Part shown: in pieces, positions 36,759 through 44,780 of the stretch | Numbering within the stretch: the stretch's first letter is position 1 | How the letters are laid out: each line of letters begins with the position of its first letter | NCBI RefSeq assembly: GCF_012563545.1 | Contig: NZ_CP050804.1 | Coordinates: 1,488,001 to 1,552,000 of the forward strand | Length of the DNA: 64,000 bases | Direction of reading: 5' to 3' | From: Arcanobacterium buesumense | Lineage (GTDB): Bacteria; Actinomycetota; Actinomycetes; Actinomycetales; Actinomycetaceae | The notes under the pieces: generated by a model | Databases searched by the model: none | The model's input: only the letters and a program-made list of their open reading frames with translations | Told to the model about the DNA's origin: nothing | Position numbers and translations under genes: made by a program

Positions 36759-38270
36759 TTACTTCGCATCATTACGAAGTTGTTTAATTAGTAGTTTTCC
36801 GTACAATCCACGTGGAATTTCATTACGAAATTCCACAATGGCTGGAACTTTGAAATCTGCCAAAGATTTCTTTGCAAACTCAATAACATCTCGTTCAGTT
36901 AACGATGAATTTGTACTCACAACAATGGCTTTGGGTACCTGATCATAAATTGGATCTGGAATACCAATAACAGCTACATCTTTAACTTCATCAAGCTGAC
37001 TCAAGACAAGTTCAATTTCTCGTGCGGAAATATTTTCCCCAGATCGCTTAATTAGACGCGCATCCCGTTCAACAAAATAGAACCATCCTTCGTCATCTCG
37101 ATAACCCACATCCCCAGTAGCGAGCCATCCATATGAATCTATCGTCTGCTTAGTATCTTCTTTTCCACGCCAATATCCTGCCATCAAAGTTTTACCTTGA
37201 ATACCGCGAATGTATATACGCCCTTCTTCGTAAGGGAGAGCCACGCTTCCATCGTCGCGTCGTATCTGCGCCTCGTAACCAGGACCTTCAATACCCACAG
37301 CGGGCCACTTACTAGGACCATAAGGTATATCCGTTAGCACACCTACGAGAGTTTCAGTTAAGCCATAACTATTTACAATCTCTACATTGAAACGCTCTTT
37401 ATACTCCCGCATTTCATCATCATTAATCGGCAAAAAATAATGCACAAAACGCACATTATGCTTTTTCTCTTCTTCATCGACAGGTTGCGCAAGCATCGTT
37501 CGCGCTATCATTGCCATCGATTGAACTAGCGTTGCACCGTAGGAACACACCTGTTTCCAAAAACGGCGAGCGCTATACCGCGATACAAAAATTAACGAAG
37601 CACCAATTGTTATAACGGGCATTAATGCCGAGAGTTGGAAATTCACATGCGTGCCCATCATCGACGTTAAATAACGATCACGTGGAGTCATCGCCAACTG
37701 CCAATTAACGTAAAATCCGGAAAATACAAAATTGGCATGTGTCAGCATAACACCCTTGGGGCATGCAGTTGTCCCGGACGTGAACATTATTTGCGCCAGA
37801 TCTGTACTACAAATATGAATTTCTTTATCAAATTCTGGAGAATAATCATCGGCAAGTCGGGTGCTCTCTTCCAGCCATAGAACTTTTTGCCGATGTTTTT
37901 CCGGAAGCTCAGGAAAGACTAATCCCTGAATGGCGACGAGTTTAGGAGTACTTGTGGAAAGCAGATGGTCGTATTCGCTACTCGTAAGCGTTGGCAGCAT
38001 TGGGACTACCACTGCCCCTAATTTACTTGTTGCCAATATCCATTCGATCAATTCGACTGAATTGCACATAATAAGCGCAACACGATCGCCTTTCGAAATA
38101 GAAAAACGCTCAGAAAGCATATTAGCCGTTTGATTCACCCGAGAATCAAACTCCCAGTAAGTGAAGGAAGTTGCCTTTCCAATTGAATTATCAATAAAAA
38201 CAAGGAATTCTTCATTTGGACGTGTTTGTACACAGTTATCCCACATCATTGGGATTGTTTGACCACACAT
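36759..38270 (-). CDS. caiC: CaiC-like acyl-CoA ligase (carnitine/crotonobetaine-CoA ligase family)
   Basis: An adenylate-forming enzyme of about 503 residues. The P-loop TSGTTACPKG is at 164-173, A5-like NSYGLTETLVG, A8-like ATGDVGYRDDEGWFYFVERD followed by RLIKRSGENISAREIE, and the catalytic lysine in RGLYGKLLIK near the end. From memory, collinear stretches match E. coli CaiC (SYGMTETIVG, GYRDEEGFFYFVDR, IKRGGENVS). The frame opens with a GTG at 38288, but AAGGAG is 9 bases before the ATG at 38270, so the latter is used. It would activate a carboxylate with ATP and CoA, providing the primer CoA ester for CaiB. Confidence 0.85.
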   Translation of the reverse strand: MCGQTIPMMWDNCVQTRPNEEFLVFIDNSIGKATSFTYWEFDSRVNQTANMLSERFSISKGDRVALIMCNSVELIEWILATSKLGAVVVPMLPTLTSSEYDHLLSTSTPKLVAIQGLVFPELPEKHRQKVLWLEESTRLADDYSPEFDKEIHICSTDLAQIMFTSGTTACPKGVMLTHANFVFSGFYVNWQLAMTPRDRYLTSMMGTHVNFQLSALMPVITIGASLIFVSRYSARRFWKQVCSYGATLVQSMAMIARTMLAQPVDEEEKKHNVRFVHYFLPINDDEMREYKERFNVEIVNSYGLTETLVGVLTDIPYGPSKWPAVGIEGPGYEAQIRRDDGSVALPYEEGRIYIRGIQGKTLMAGYWRGKEDTKQTIDSYGWLATGDVGYRDDEGWFYFVERDARLIKRSGENISAREIELVLSQLDEVKDVAVIGIPDPIYDQVPKAIVVSTNSSLTERDVIEFAKKSLADFKVPAIVEFRNEIPRGLYGKLLIKQLRNDAK

Positions 38271-38305
38271 TTGAGGCAACTCCTTCACTTACCAGAACCT
38301 ATGAT

Positions 38306-39535
38306 CTACGCTTCGTCAATTTTGACAGTTCCGTTTTCAATGAAACGTTGAATATCTTCTTCACTGAACCCAGCACGTTCGAGCAAATACTTCGTATCCT
38401 GTCCCAAACGTGGCATTGGACGCCAAAATTCTCCTGGAAAGTTCTTGAACTTCGGGAATGTATTCAACCCAGTGACAGTTTTCCCTTCGCCGTTTTCCCA
38501 CGTGATGAAAGTGTCACGTTCCTTTATATGCGGATCGCTAATGACATCCTCGAACTCGTTAATAGCCTGAGCCGCCATCTTGTGTTCGGAAAAATCTCTT
38601 TCAACATCATGACGTGACTGCGTTGACAAGTATTCTTCGAGCTTCTGTTCAATAAGCTCTGCCTGTGGATTAGACTTCCACAACGCTGAAGTTCCTTCTG
38701 GAATATCCTCAGTTCCCCACAAATGCCCAAGACCAATAACTTCAAGAAGGTACCTATTTTGTGGGACACCATAAATACACAAGGCTATGAACCCATCTGC
38801 ACATGCATACTCGCCAATTGCACACAGATTTTGGTGTCGGCCACCCGGACGAGGATACTTAACACCTGCGTTAAGATAATCCATCATGTAATACGAACCG
38901 ACACGCAGTAGCGTCTCGTGCATCGCAAGGTCAATCGACTCTCCTACGCCGCTTACCTTAACCTTGTGCAACGCTGCGAGTGATGCCGAAATGATCATCA
39001 ATGAGTTAATGTAATCACCAGTATAGGGATGCATTCCTACTGGCTGATCCTCGAAACCATTTTGCGCGACCATACCAGAATATGCCGCAACTGTAAGGTC
39101 GTACGCAGCAGTATTGATCCGCGACTGTTTGCCACTTTGCCCAAATCCAGATACATGAACAATCACAAGGCGTGGATTAATCTTCCACAATACTTCGTCG
39201 GTAATTCCTTTACGTGCAAATACCGGACCCTTGGATGATTCGATAAAGATATCAGCATCTTTAATCAAACCAAACAGTACTTCTTTTCCCTCATCTGAAA
39301 ACTGGTTCATAGAGATAGAGCGCATATTACGACGTTCCATTTCTTTAACCCATGTAGTGTCACGCATCGAATCGCCATTCCAATGGTTTTCTACCCAGGT
39401 AACGTCAGCGCCCCATTCTCCCATTATTGCTGCCGCAGTAGGGGCAGCAATCTCCATAGCAGAGTAGACCACCTTAATATCATCAAGAACACCAAAAGAT
39501 GGTTTAGTTGTTTCTATTTCATAGTTATTAGTCAT
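38306..39535 (-). CDS. caiB: CaiB-like CoA-transferase (class III)
   Basis: A family III CoA-transferase of 409 residues. The catalytic aspartate is D174 in HPYTGDYINS, corresponding to D169 of E. coli CaiB. FIESSKGPVFARKGITDEVLW and SGFGQSGK are near-identical to CaiB as I remember it, and MMDYLNAGVKYPRPGG also aligns. The start at 39535 has AGGAG at 6 bases; the first ATG (39559) would overlap caiA by 14 bases without a ribosome-binding site. Family knowledge: moves CoA between gamma-butyrobetaine/crotonobetaine/carnitine CoA esters. Another quaternary or branched acid is possible. Confidence 0.87.
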   Translation of the reverse strand: MTNNYEIETTKPSFGVLDDIKVVYSAMEIAAPTAAAIMGEWGADVTWVENHWNGDSMRDTTWVKEMERRNMRSISMNQFSDEGKEVLFGLIKDADIFIESSKGPVFARKGITDEVLWKINPRLVIVHVSGFGQSGKQSRINTAAYDLTVAAYSGMVAQNGFEDQPVGMHPYTGDYINSLMIISASLAALHKVKVSGVGESIDLAMHETLLRVGSYYMMDYLNAGVKYPRPGGRHQNLCAIGEYACADGFIALCIYGVPQNRYLLEVIGLGHLWGTEDIPEGTSALWKSNPQAELIEQKLEEYLSTQSRHDVERDFSEHKMAAQAINEFEDVISDPHIKERDTFITWENGEGKTVTGLNTFPKFKNFPGEFWRPMPRLGQDTKYLLERAGFSEEDIQRFIENGTVKIDEA

Positions 39536-39545
39536 CTTTTTCTCC

Positions 39546-40679
39546 TTACCGATACTCACGCAAAGCCTGCTTGCCAGCAGTTAGAATCATCATTTCGTCA
39601 GTGCCACCAGAAACACGGTCTACCCGAATATCGCGGTAAAAACGTTGCAAGCGATGTTCACCTGTGATTGCCACTCCAGAAAGTACCTGTAGAGCTTCGT
39701 CGACGACCATGGTGGACGCGTGAGAACAGTAATACTTGGCCATAGAGCAATCTCCTCGACCCAACTCGCCTCGTCCTTGCTTCCAGGCAATTTCGTAAAG
39801 CATATTTCGCATATTGGTAATAGCGACTTTCATATCTGCAAATTTGAGTTGAATCAGTTGGTGAGCCGCAATTGGCTTTCCTCCTTGAATACGCTGATTT
39901 GCATACTTCGCTGCGTCTTCAAATGCACAAAGTGCAGTACCGTAATTTGTCAAGGCAACAAGGAAACGTTCTTGATCGAAATCCTTAACGCCACGCATGA
40001 AAGCGTTTCCCTCTTGACCAAAGATGTCGCTCTCATCAAGTTCAACATTGTCAAAGTAAAGTTCAGCAAGAGAATCCATACGCAACCCTAGCTTGGCTAG
40101 TGGTTCCCTAGTCACACCTTCCTTAGACATATCTACAATCCACTCGGTATAAACCGACATATCTTCACTATTACGCGCCATAACAATCATGTACGGCACT
40201 TTCATCGAGGAAGTTTGGAACGTCTTATGTCCATTGAGGTACACTTTGCCATCACGACGAGTGTAAGTTGTCTGCATATCATCCCAAGATGATCCGGCAC
40301 TCGGCTCAGTCATAGCAAAATTATAGATTTGATCTCCGGTACCCAAATATTTCAAGAACATCTGCTGTTGTGGCTCACTACATTCACGCATAAGCCCGGC
40401 GATTCCCGGAAGTTGGTATAGGACGTAAGTAGGCCCACCTTCTCGCCCCAATGCCTCATATACAGCCGTAAGAGTGATCCAATCCATTCCTAGACCATCA
40501 AATTCCTCAGGCAAGAGGATTCGATCAAATCCGAGCTCACATAAAGCAGCTACCCAACGGTGGGGGTACTCTTTATTGGCGTCACACTCACGAAAGTATG
40601 CTTCCCAGTTTTCACTCTTCATCAGATCAGTGAATGAGTCAACGATGAGTTGCTGATCTTCAGTTAACGAAAAATCCAT
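39546..40679 (-). CDS. caiA: CaiA-like acyl-CoA dehydrogenase (crotonobetainyl-CoA reductase family)
   Basis: An FAD enzyme of about 377 residues, close in length to E. coli CaiA (380). The start at 40679 gives MDFSLTEDQQLIVDSFTDLM with LMKSENWEAYFRECD, almost the CaiA N-terminus. ALTNYGTALCAFEDAAKYANQ and RDIRVDRVSGGTDEM are also CaiA-like. The catalytic glutamate of medium-chain dehydrogenases (Y-E-G-T) is not in that motif here, which reads VSGGT, as I recall for CaiA. AAGGA lies 5-6 bases upstream. Electrons for the reduction would come from FixAB. Preceded by the esterase gene. Confidence 0.88.
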   Translation of the reverse strand: MDFSLTEDQQLIVDSFTDLMKSENWEAYFRECDANKEYPHRWVAALCELGFDRILLPEEFDGLGMDWITLTAVYEALGREGGPTYVLYQLPGIAGLMRECSEPQQQMFLKYLGTGDQIYNFAMTEPSAGSSWDDMQTTYTRRDGKVYLNGHKTFQTSSMKVPYMIVMARNSEDMSVYTEWIVDMSKEGVTREPLAKLGLRMDSLAELYFDNVELDESDIFGQEGNAFMRGVKDFDQERFLVALTNYGTALCAFEDAAKYANQRIQGGKPIAAHQLIQLKFADMKVAITNMRNMLYEIAWKQGRGELGRGDCSMAKYYCSHASTMVVDEALQVLSGVAITGEHRLQRFYRDIRVDRVSGGTDEMMILTAGKQALREYR

Positions 40680-40723
40680 TGTTTTCCTTCCCTTCAGTGG
40701 CTTCAATTCCACTTTTGTTTCTG

Positions 40724-41689
40724 TTATTTGCTCTGGCTTTTGAAAAATACTGCTGCTCGTTTGAGACACTTACCGACTTCATCAATAAGCCTTCCATGAT
40801 GGATAAAACCGTGAATGACGCCGGGTATCTCCACAAAGTCGTGCTCAATTCCGTAACTACGATAAATATCCGCAAGAGTACGCGAATCATCCTTTAACGG
40901 GTCTAAACCGGCAGCAAGAATAAACGCCGGTGGTACATCTTTTAGATCTTGCGAAAGGATATCGACAAATGGTGCAAATTCATCTTCTGGTTGGCTTAAA
41001 TATAAGTTTTTATACATTTGGAAATCAGACTCGGTTAAACCATCCCATGGACCGCCTAGACGGCGAATTGATCTAGAGTCGTGAAGACCAAACCAGCCAT
41101 AAATGAGAAGCATTGCCCGAACCGGAGCAGAACACCCTTCAGCCTTCATTTTCAAGAATGTCCCCATTGACATATTGGCACCACCGGAATCTCCGGCAAA
41201 AGCTATCTCCAATGCATCAACATGCATTTCTTGACCACGTTCTCGCACGTACTTAATTACGTCGATAGTTTCTTCGATCGCTTGTGGGTACTTAGCTTCT
41301 GGAGCAAGCGTATAGTCTATTGAAACGACGTTTGCCTCAGCTTCTTGCGCAAGCACACGCGTGATTCGATCGTGTGTGTCTACACTCCCTAGCGCAAATC
41401 CGCCACCATGAATAAAAAATATTACCGGAGCAGGCTCGGCACTTAAGCCACCACGATATAGCCGACAACTCACATTGCCATGTCGAGTTGGGACTAATAT
41501 ATTTTCCGAAGGAACCTTGGGCCCACCTTCATTCCACCATTTACGCTCTTGTTCGTAGGCAACTCGCATTTCCTCAATCGTTTGTCCGGGACGATAAAGG
41601 TCAGCGGCTAACCTGTTTTGTTGTGCTAAAGCTTCCTTTTGCGAAGGAGCTAATAGATCTGAAATATCAATCTTATTCGGCATTCTCAC
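40724..41689 (-). CDS. Alpha/beta-hydrolase (hormone-sensitive-lipase-type carboxylesterase)
   Basis: 321 residues with the HSL oxyanion-hole motif FFIHGGGFALGSVDTHDR and the nucleophile elbow FAGDSGGANMS. The acid is probably in GLDPLKDDSRTL and the catalytic His in VIHGFIHHGR. It is cytosolic (no signal peptide). The start is a GTG overlapping the MFS stop in GTGA, or the ATG at 41683. Between an MFS gene and caiA, so it may free the pathway substrate from an ester such as an O-acyl derivative. That is inference; HSL esterases are promiscuous. Confidence 0.85.
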   Translation of the reverse strand: MRMPNKIDISDLLAPSQKEALAQQNRLAADLYRPGQTIEEMRVAYEQERKWWNEGGPKVPSENILVPTRHGNVSCRLYRGGLSAEPAPVIFFIHGGGFALGSVDTHDRITRVLAQEAEANVVSIDYTLAPEAKYPQAIEETIDVIKYVRERGQEMHVDALEIAFAGDSGGANMSMGTFLKMKAEGCSAPVRAMLLIYGWFGLHDSRSIRRLGGPWDGLTESDFQMYKNLYLSQPEDEFAPFVDILSQDLKDVPPAFILAAGLDPLKDDSRTLADIYRSYGIEHDFVEIPGVIHGFIHHGRLIDEVGKCLKRAAVFFKSQSK

Positions 41690-42984
41690 TTACCCCCCGA
41701 TTGAGCATTTTCAGACGAAGCATTCAGACGCTTGACGTATAGCAACAACAGTGCCGAAAAAGTAGCAGCGAGCAACGCAGAACCAGCGAGAATATAGAAA
41801 ATAATTGGGTACGCATCGTTACCCTGTTCATCAATTATTGAGCCGAACCAAGCTGACGAGAAAGTGTCAGGTAAGAAACCAATAACTGACAGTAGACCAG
41901 TCGCCGTACCAAAAACTTTTAATGGAACTTTTCCTTCAGATAACTGCGAAGAAACGACACCAAAAACACCGTTAGCAACAAAGCCAAGCAATACGACGAT
42001 GATTGCAGCCACCACTGCCATGCCCGCATTTTGTGGCAATACGGTAAACGCAACGAGAGAAATCGCAACTATTATGGACGAAACGGCAATAATACGTGAA
42101 GGAGAACCAACAGCTTTTGCGATGAACCCAAACGCCGGGCCAGAAAGCAAGGTGACACCATAGGTACGCAAAATTGATACAACGGTTACTACTCCTAACG
42201 ATGCCCCCATAACGTCCTGGAGATACGGCGTCGTGTAATTGACACCGGTGTAGTAGAAGTACACAAAAAACATCGTCAATGCAGACAACCACACTACCGG
42301 GTTACGGAAAGCAACGAATGCCATGGAGAGACTAAATCCGCCGTTTGCCGATGAAGCAATTTCACCTTCGAAACGAGGAATGAATAAGTAGGATAAAATG
42401 CCTAAAAGCAAAATGAGTACACCGAGGAAGATAAGCATCGTCCGGATGGCCATGATCATATTGCTTGCCATCCAAGAAACGATGACTAAGGAAATCAGAC
42501 CCACTAATAGACCTGCTGCACCATAAAACCCATACGATATTCCAATGTTTCGCGAATACTCTTTTTCTTCCGAAATCAACCGTACAAGCTTAAAGCGGAT
42601 ACCCCACCAAATGAGAATAGTCGTAATACCCATACCGACGAAAACTATATAGAGCATCTGCACAGAAGGTAATAGAGCATAGATAAAAGTAAGAACTGCT
42701 GTACTACCAAATCCCACCCAAGCAAGAGTTCGAGTACGAATCTTATCGGCGATCACTCCCGATGGCAGATAACAGATGGTTGCGGTAATTGCATAAGCGG
42801 AGAGCATTTTTCCAATCTCAGCATTATTAGCACCGGTTGCCTGCATTAACGGATCATAAAACACGTTTTTTAGGTATGCAGGAGTATAGATGATTGAGCT
42901 ACCAATAGAGACAAGTATGAGCAGAAAGAACCGGTGGCCACGGCTCAAATCTGAGGCATGTACTTCAGAACGTAGATGTTTCAT
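41686..42984 (-). CDS. MFS transporter, first gene of the accessory operon
   Basis: A membrane protein of 432 residues with about 12 helices. MFS hallmarks are ITATICYLPSGVIADKIRTR after helix 2, SYGFYGAAGLLVGL, and the second half starting FVYFYYTGVNYTTPYLQDVMG. I cannot assign a substrate. It lacks the PESPRWL box, so it is not a sugar porter. Overlaps the downstream esterase by 4 bases. Its leader contains CTTTCATGAAAG (42995-43006), a 12-base palindrome 10 bases before the ATG, over the ribosome-binding region. Confidence 0.85.
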   Translation of the reverse strand: MKHLRSEVHASDLSRGHRFFLLILVSIGSSIIYTPAYLKNVFYDPLMQATGANNAEIGKMLSAYAITATICYLPSGVIADKIRTRTLAWVGFGSTAVLTFIYALLPSVQMLYIVFVGMGITTILIWWGIRFKLVRLISEEKEYSRNIGISYGFYGAAGLLVGLISLVIVSWMASNMIMAIRTMLIFLGVLILLLGILSYLFIPRFEGEIASSANGGFSLSMAFVAFRNPVVWLSALTMFFVYFYYTGVNYTTPYLQDVMGASLGVVTVVSILRTYGVTLLSGPAFGFIAKAVGSPSRIIAVSSIIVAISLVAFTVLPQNAGMAVVAAIIVVLLGFVANGVFGVVSSQLSEGKVPLKVFGTATGLLSVIGFLPDTFSSAWFGSIIDEQGNDAYPIIFYILAGSALLAATFSALLLLYVKRLNASSENAQSGGK

Positions 42985-42994
42985 AATATGGTCA

Positions 42995-43006
42995 CTTTCA
43001 TGAAAG
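42995..43006. promoter_or_regulatory. 12-base palindrome ahead of the MFS start
   Basis: CTTTCATGAAAG is a perfect palindrome that overlaps the translation start region of the first accessory gene. It is a possible operator or RNA hairpin that hides the ribosome-binding site. Short, so chance occurrence is possible. Confidence 0.3.
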
Positions 43007-43079
43007 GTATCAGGAGTGCAGAAGGTTCCAATGACAAAACCGAAACTAACGGCCGTGAAACTTTCGCATATAAAAAAAT

Positions 43080-43120
43080 CGGAGTTAATTGCGGACTAGA
43101 TGCGTCCTTAATTAACTCCG
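43080..43120 (-). terminator. Intrinsic terminator between map and the accessory operon
   Basis: An 11-bp stem CGGAGTTAATT / AATTAACTCCG (43080-43090 with 43110-43120) encloses a second GGAC/GTCC stem. On the minus strand it is followed by ATTTTTTTATA, a strong U-tract. It lies about 160 bases beyond the map stop and about 95 before the MFS start. It ends map transcription, or forms an attenuator if the accessory promoter is upstream of it. The rest of the 297-base gap shows no gene. Confidence 0.85.
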
Positions 43121-43281
43121 TAACCTGTGGCTTCTCGCTCGTTGGCGAGTAAAACCTTTCAGCATCACTGCTGGAAAGGATAAACCATTCAGCCATACCG
43201 TGACTATACCAATATAAATATTTTTTAAATTAGGGCTAATGTCCCCATCGGTTAAAAACAAAAGTAACTACACCAGTTAAT

Positions 43282-44115
43282 TCAACTCAATGGAGCTACC
43301 GTAATACCAAAGCGAGCCAGCTCGCTAGCTCCCCCGTCCGGTTCGGTTAGCACCCAAATTCCTCCTTGATGCAAAGCCACCATATGCTCCCAATGGCAGG
43401 CATCCGCACCGTCGTCGGTAACCACAGTCCACTCATCAGCCAAGGTGTGGTTATCTTGCACACCGGCAGTGAGCATAGGCTCAATACATAAAACCATACC
43501 TGGCTTGAGTTTAGGGGTGCGAGCATCAATGGAATAATTGAGCACTTCTGGTTCTTGATGCATCGCATCACCGATCCCATGGCCGGTGTAATCTAAAACA
43601 ATATCTGGACGAACACTATCATCTAGTGTCTCTACATACTCGTCAATCGCGTCACCAATATCGCCAACCCGCTTACCAGTGGCCATCGCAGCAATTCCAA
43701 CCCACATCGACTCGCGGGTAATATCGCTCAAAGTCTGGCGAGCTTCGGTAACTTTCGGATCGCCACCGGGGATAACAACGCTAATGCATGCGTCCGCGTG
43801 CCAGCCGTCAACTACTGCGCCACAGTCAAATGAGACGAGGTCACCTGGTTCAAGAACGCGTGGCCCTGGGATGCCATGAACGATCTCCTCATTCACCGAC
43901 GTGCAGATCTGACCTGGATAATCGTAATACCCATAAAAGTTCGACCGCGCCCCATTCTTATTCAACACCTCAAGAGCAACCTGGTCCATATCGGCCGTGG
44001 TCACTCCCGGACGGGCAGCAGCCCGCAACGCGGCATGAATCTGGGCAACGACCAAACCCGCTGTCCGCATTTTAATGATCTGTTCATCGGTCTTGTATTG
44101 AATTTTGTTTCCCAC
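43282..44115 (-). CDS. map: Methionine aminopeptidase, type I
   Basis: Removes the initiator methionine. 277 residues with the five metal ligands in context: VSFDCGAVVDGWHADACIS (two Asp), DYTGHGIGDAMHQEPEV (His), VLCIEPMLTAG (Glu) and CHWEHMVAL (Glu, here preceding the C-terminal strand). NEEIVHGIPG carries the substrate-side His. The order secY-adk-map is conserved. Here infA does not follow; the accessory block does. Confidence 0.97.
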   Translation of the reverse strand: MGNKIQYKTDEQIIKMRTAGLVVAQIHAALRAAARPGVTTADMDQVALEVLNKNGARSNFYGYYDYPGQICTSVNEEIVHGIPGPRVLEPGDLVSFDCGAVVDGWHADACISVVIPGGDPKVTEARQTLSDITRESMWVGIAAMATGKRVGDIGDAIDEYVETLDDSVRPDIVLDYTGHGIGDAMHQEPEVLNYSIDARTPKLKPGMVLCIEPMLTAGVQDNHTLADEWTVVTDDGADACHWEHMVALHQGGIWVLTEPDGGASELARFGITVAPLS

Positions 44116-44148
44116 GTCGCTCTTCCTTCACTCCGATAATGGCGATAA

Positions 44149-44188
44149 TAGTAAACTGCTAGCCACACATGTAGCTAGCAGTTTACTA
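44149..44188 (-). terminator. Hairpin between adk and map
   Basis: A perfect 15-bp stem (44149-44163 with 44174-44188, 10-base loop) starts just after the adk stop. Only short T-runs follow. It ends or weakens secY-adk transcription before map. Confidence 0.75.
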
Positions 44189-44195
44189 AAATAGG

Positions 44196-44780
44196 TTACT
44201 TCAAACCCAGATGGTCTTTAACAGCACTAACGATTCGAGCACGCACTTCCTCAATCGTCCCCATGCCATCAACAGTAATGAGCTTATTACGATTTCGATA
44301 AGCACCAACGATCGGCTCCGTCGCCTCATGGTATACCGCTACCCGATGGGCGATAACGTCCGGAGTATCGTCTGCACGTCCTTCAATCTCAGCTCGCTTG
44401 AGCAACCGATGAGACACCTCTTCATCAGCAATAGAGATTTCGATCATCGCATCAATCTGTTCACCCTTATCGGCGAGCATCTGATCTAATGCGTCAATCT
44501 GCTCCAATGTGCGCGGATATCCATCGAGCAAGAACCCGTTCGTAGCATCCGCCTGTGCAAGCCGCCGCCGAACGATTTCATTCGTTACCGAATCAGGAAC
44601 AAGATTCCCTTCGCTAATATATCGTTGGGCTTCAAGACCAATATCTGACTTTTCTGCAATTTCCGCCCGGAAAATCTCACCCGTAGAAATTGCTGGAATA
44701 CCTAATTCTTGAGAAACCGCGGTAGCTTGGGTACCTTTACCAGCTCCCGGGGCTCCAGTAAGAATCAAACGAAAACTCAT
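44196..44780 (-). CDS. adk: Adenylate kinase
   Basis: ATP + AMP to 2 ADP. 194 residues, the short form without the zinc/LID insertion, usual in Actinobacteria. P-loop GAPGAGKGTQ, AMP-site ISTGEIFRAEI and FLLDGYPRTLEQ, then the LID arginines in RAEIEGRADDTPDVI. The ATG overlaps the secY stop (ATGA), giving translational coupling. Confidence 0.98.
   Translation of the reverse strand: MSFRLILTGAPGAGKGTQATAVSQELGIPAISTGEIFRAEIAEKSDIGLEAQRYISEGNLVPDSVTNEIVRRRLAQADATNGFLLDGYPRTLEQIDALDQMLADKGEQIDAMIEISIADEEVSHRLLKRAEIEGRADDTPDVIAHRVAVYHEATEPIVGAYRNRNKLITVDGMGTIEEVRARIVSAVKDHLGLK

Noticed and set aside
29849-42984. Accessory block considered as a prophage or IS-borne island
   Set aside because: There is no transposase, integrase, phage gene, tRNA target or long direct repeat at the ends. 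Transfer remains possible but not by a visible element.
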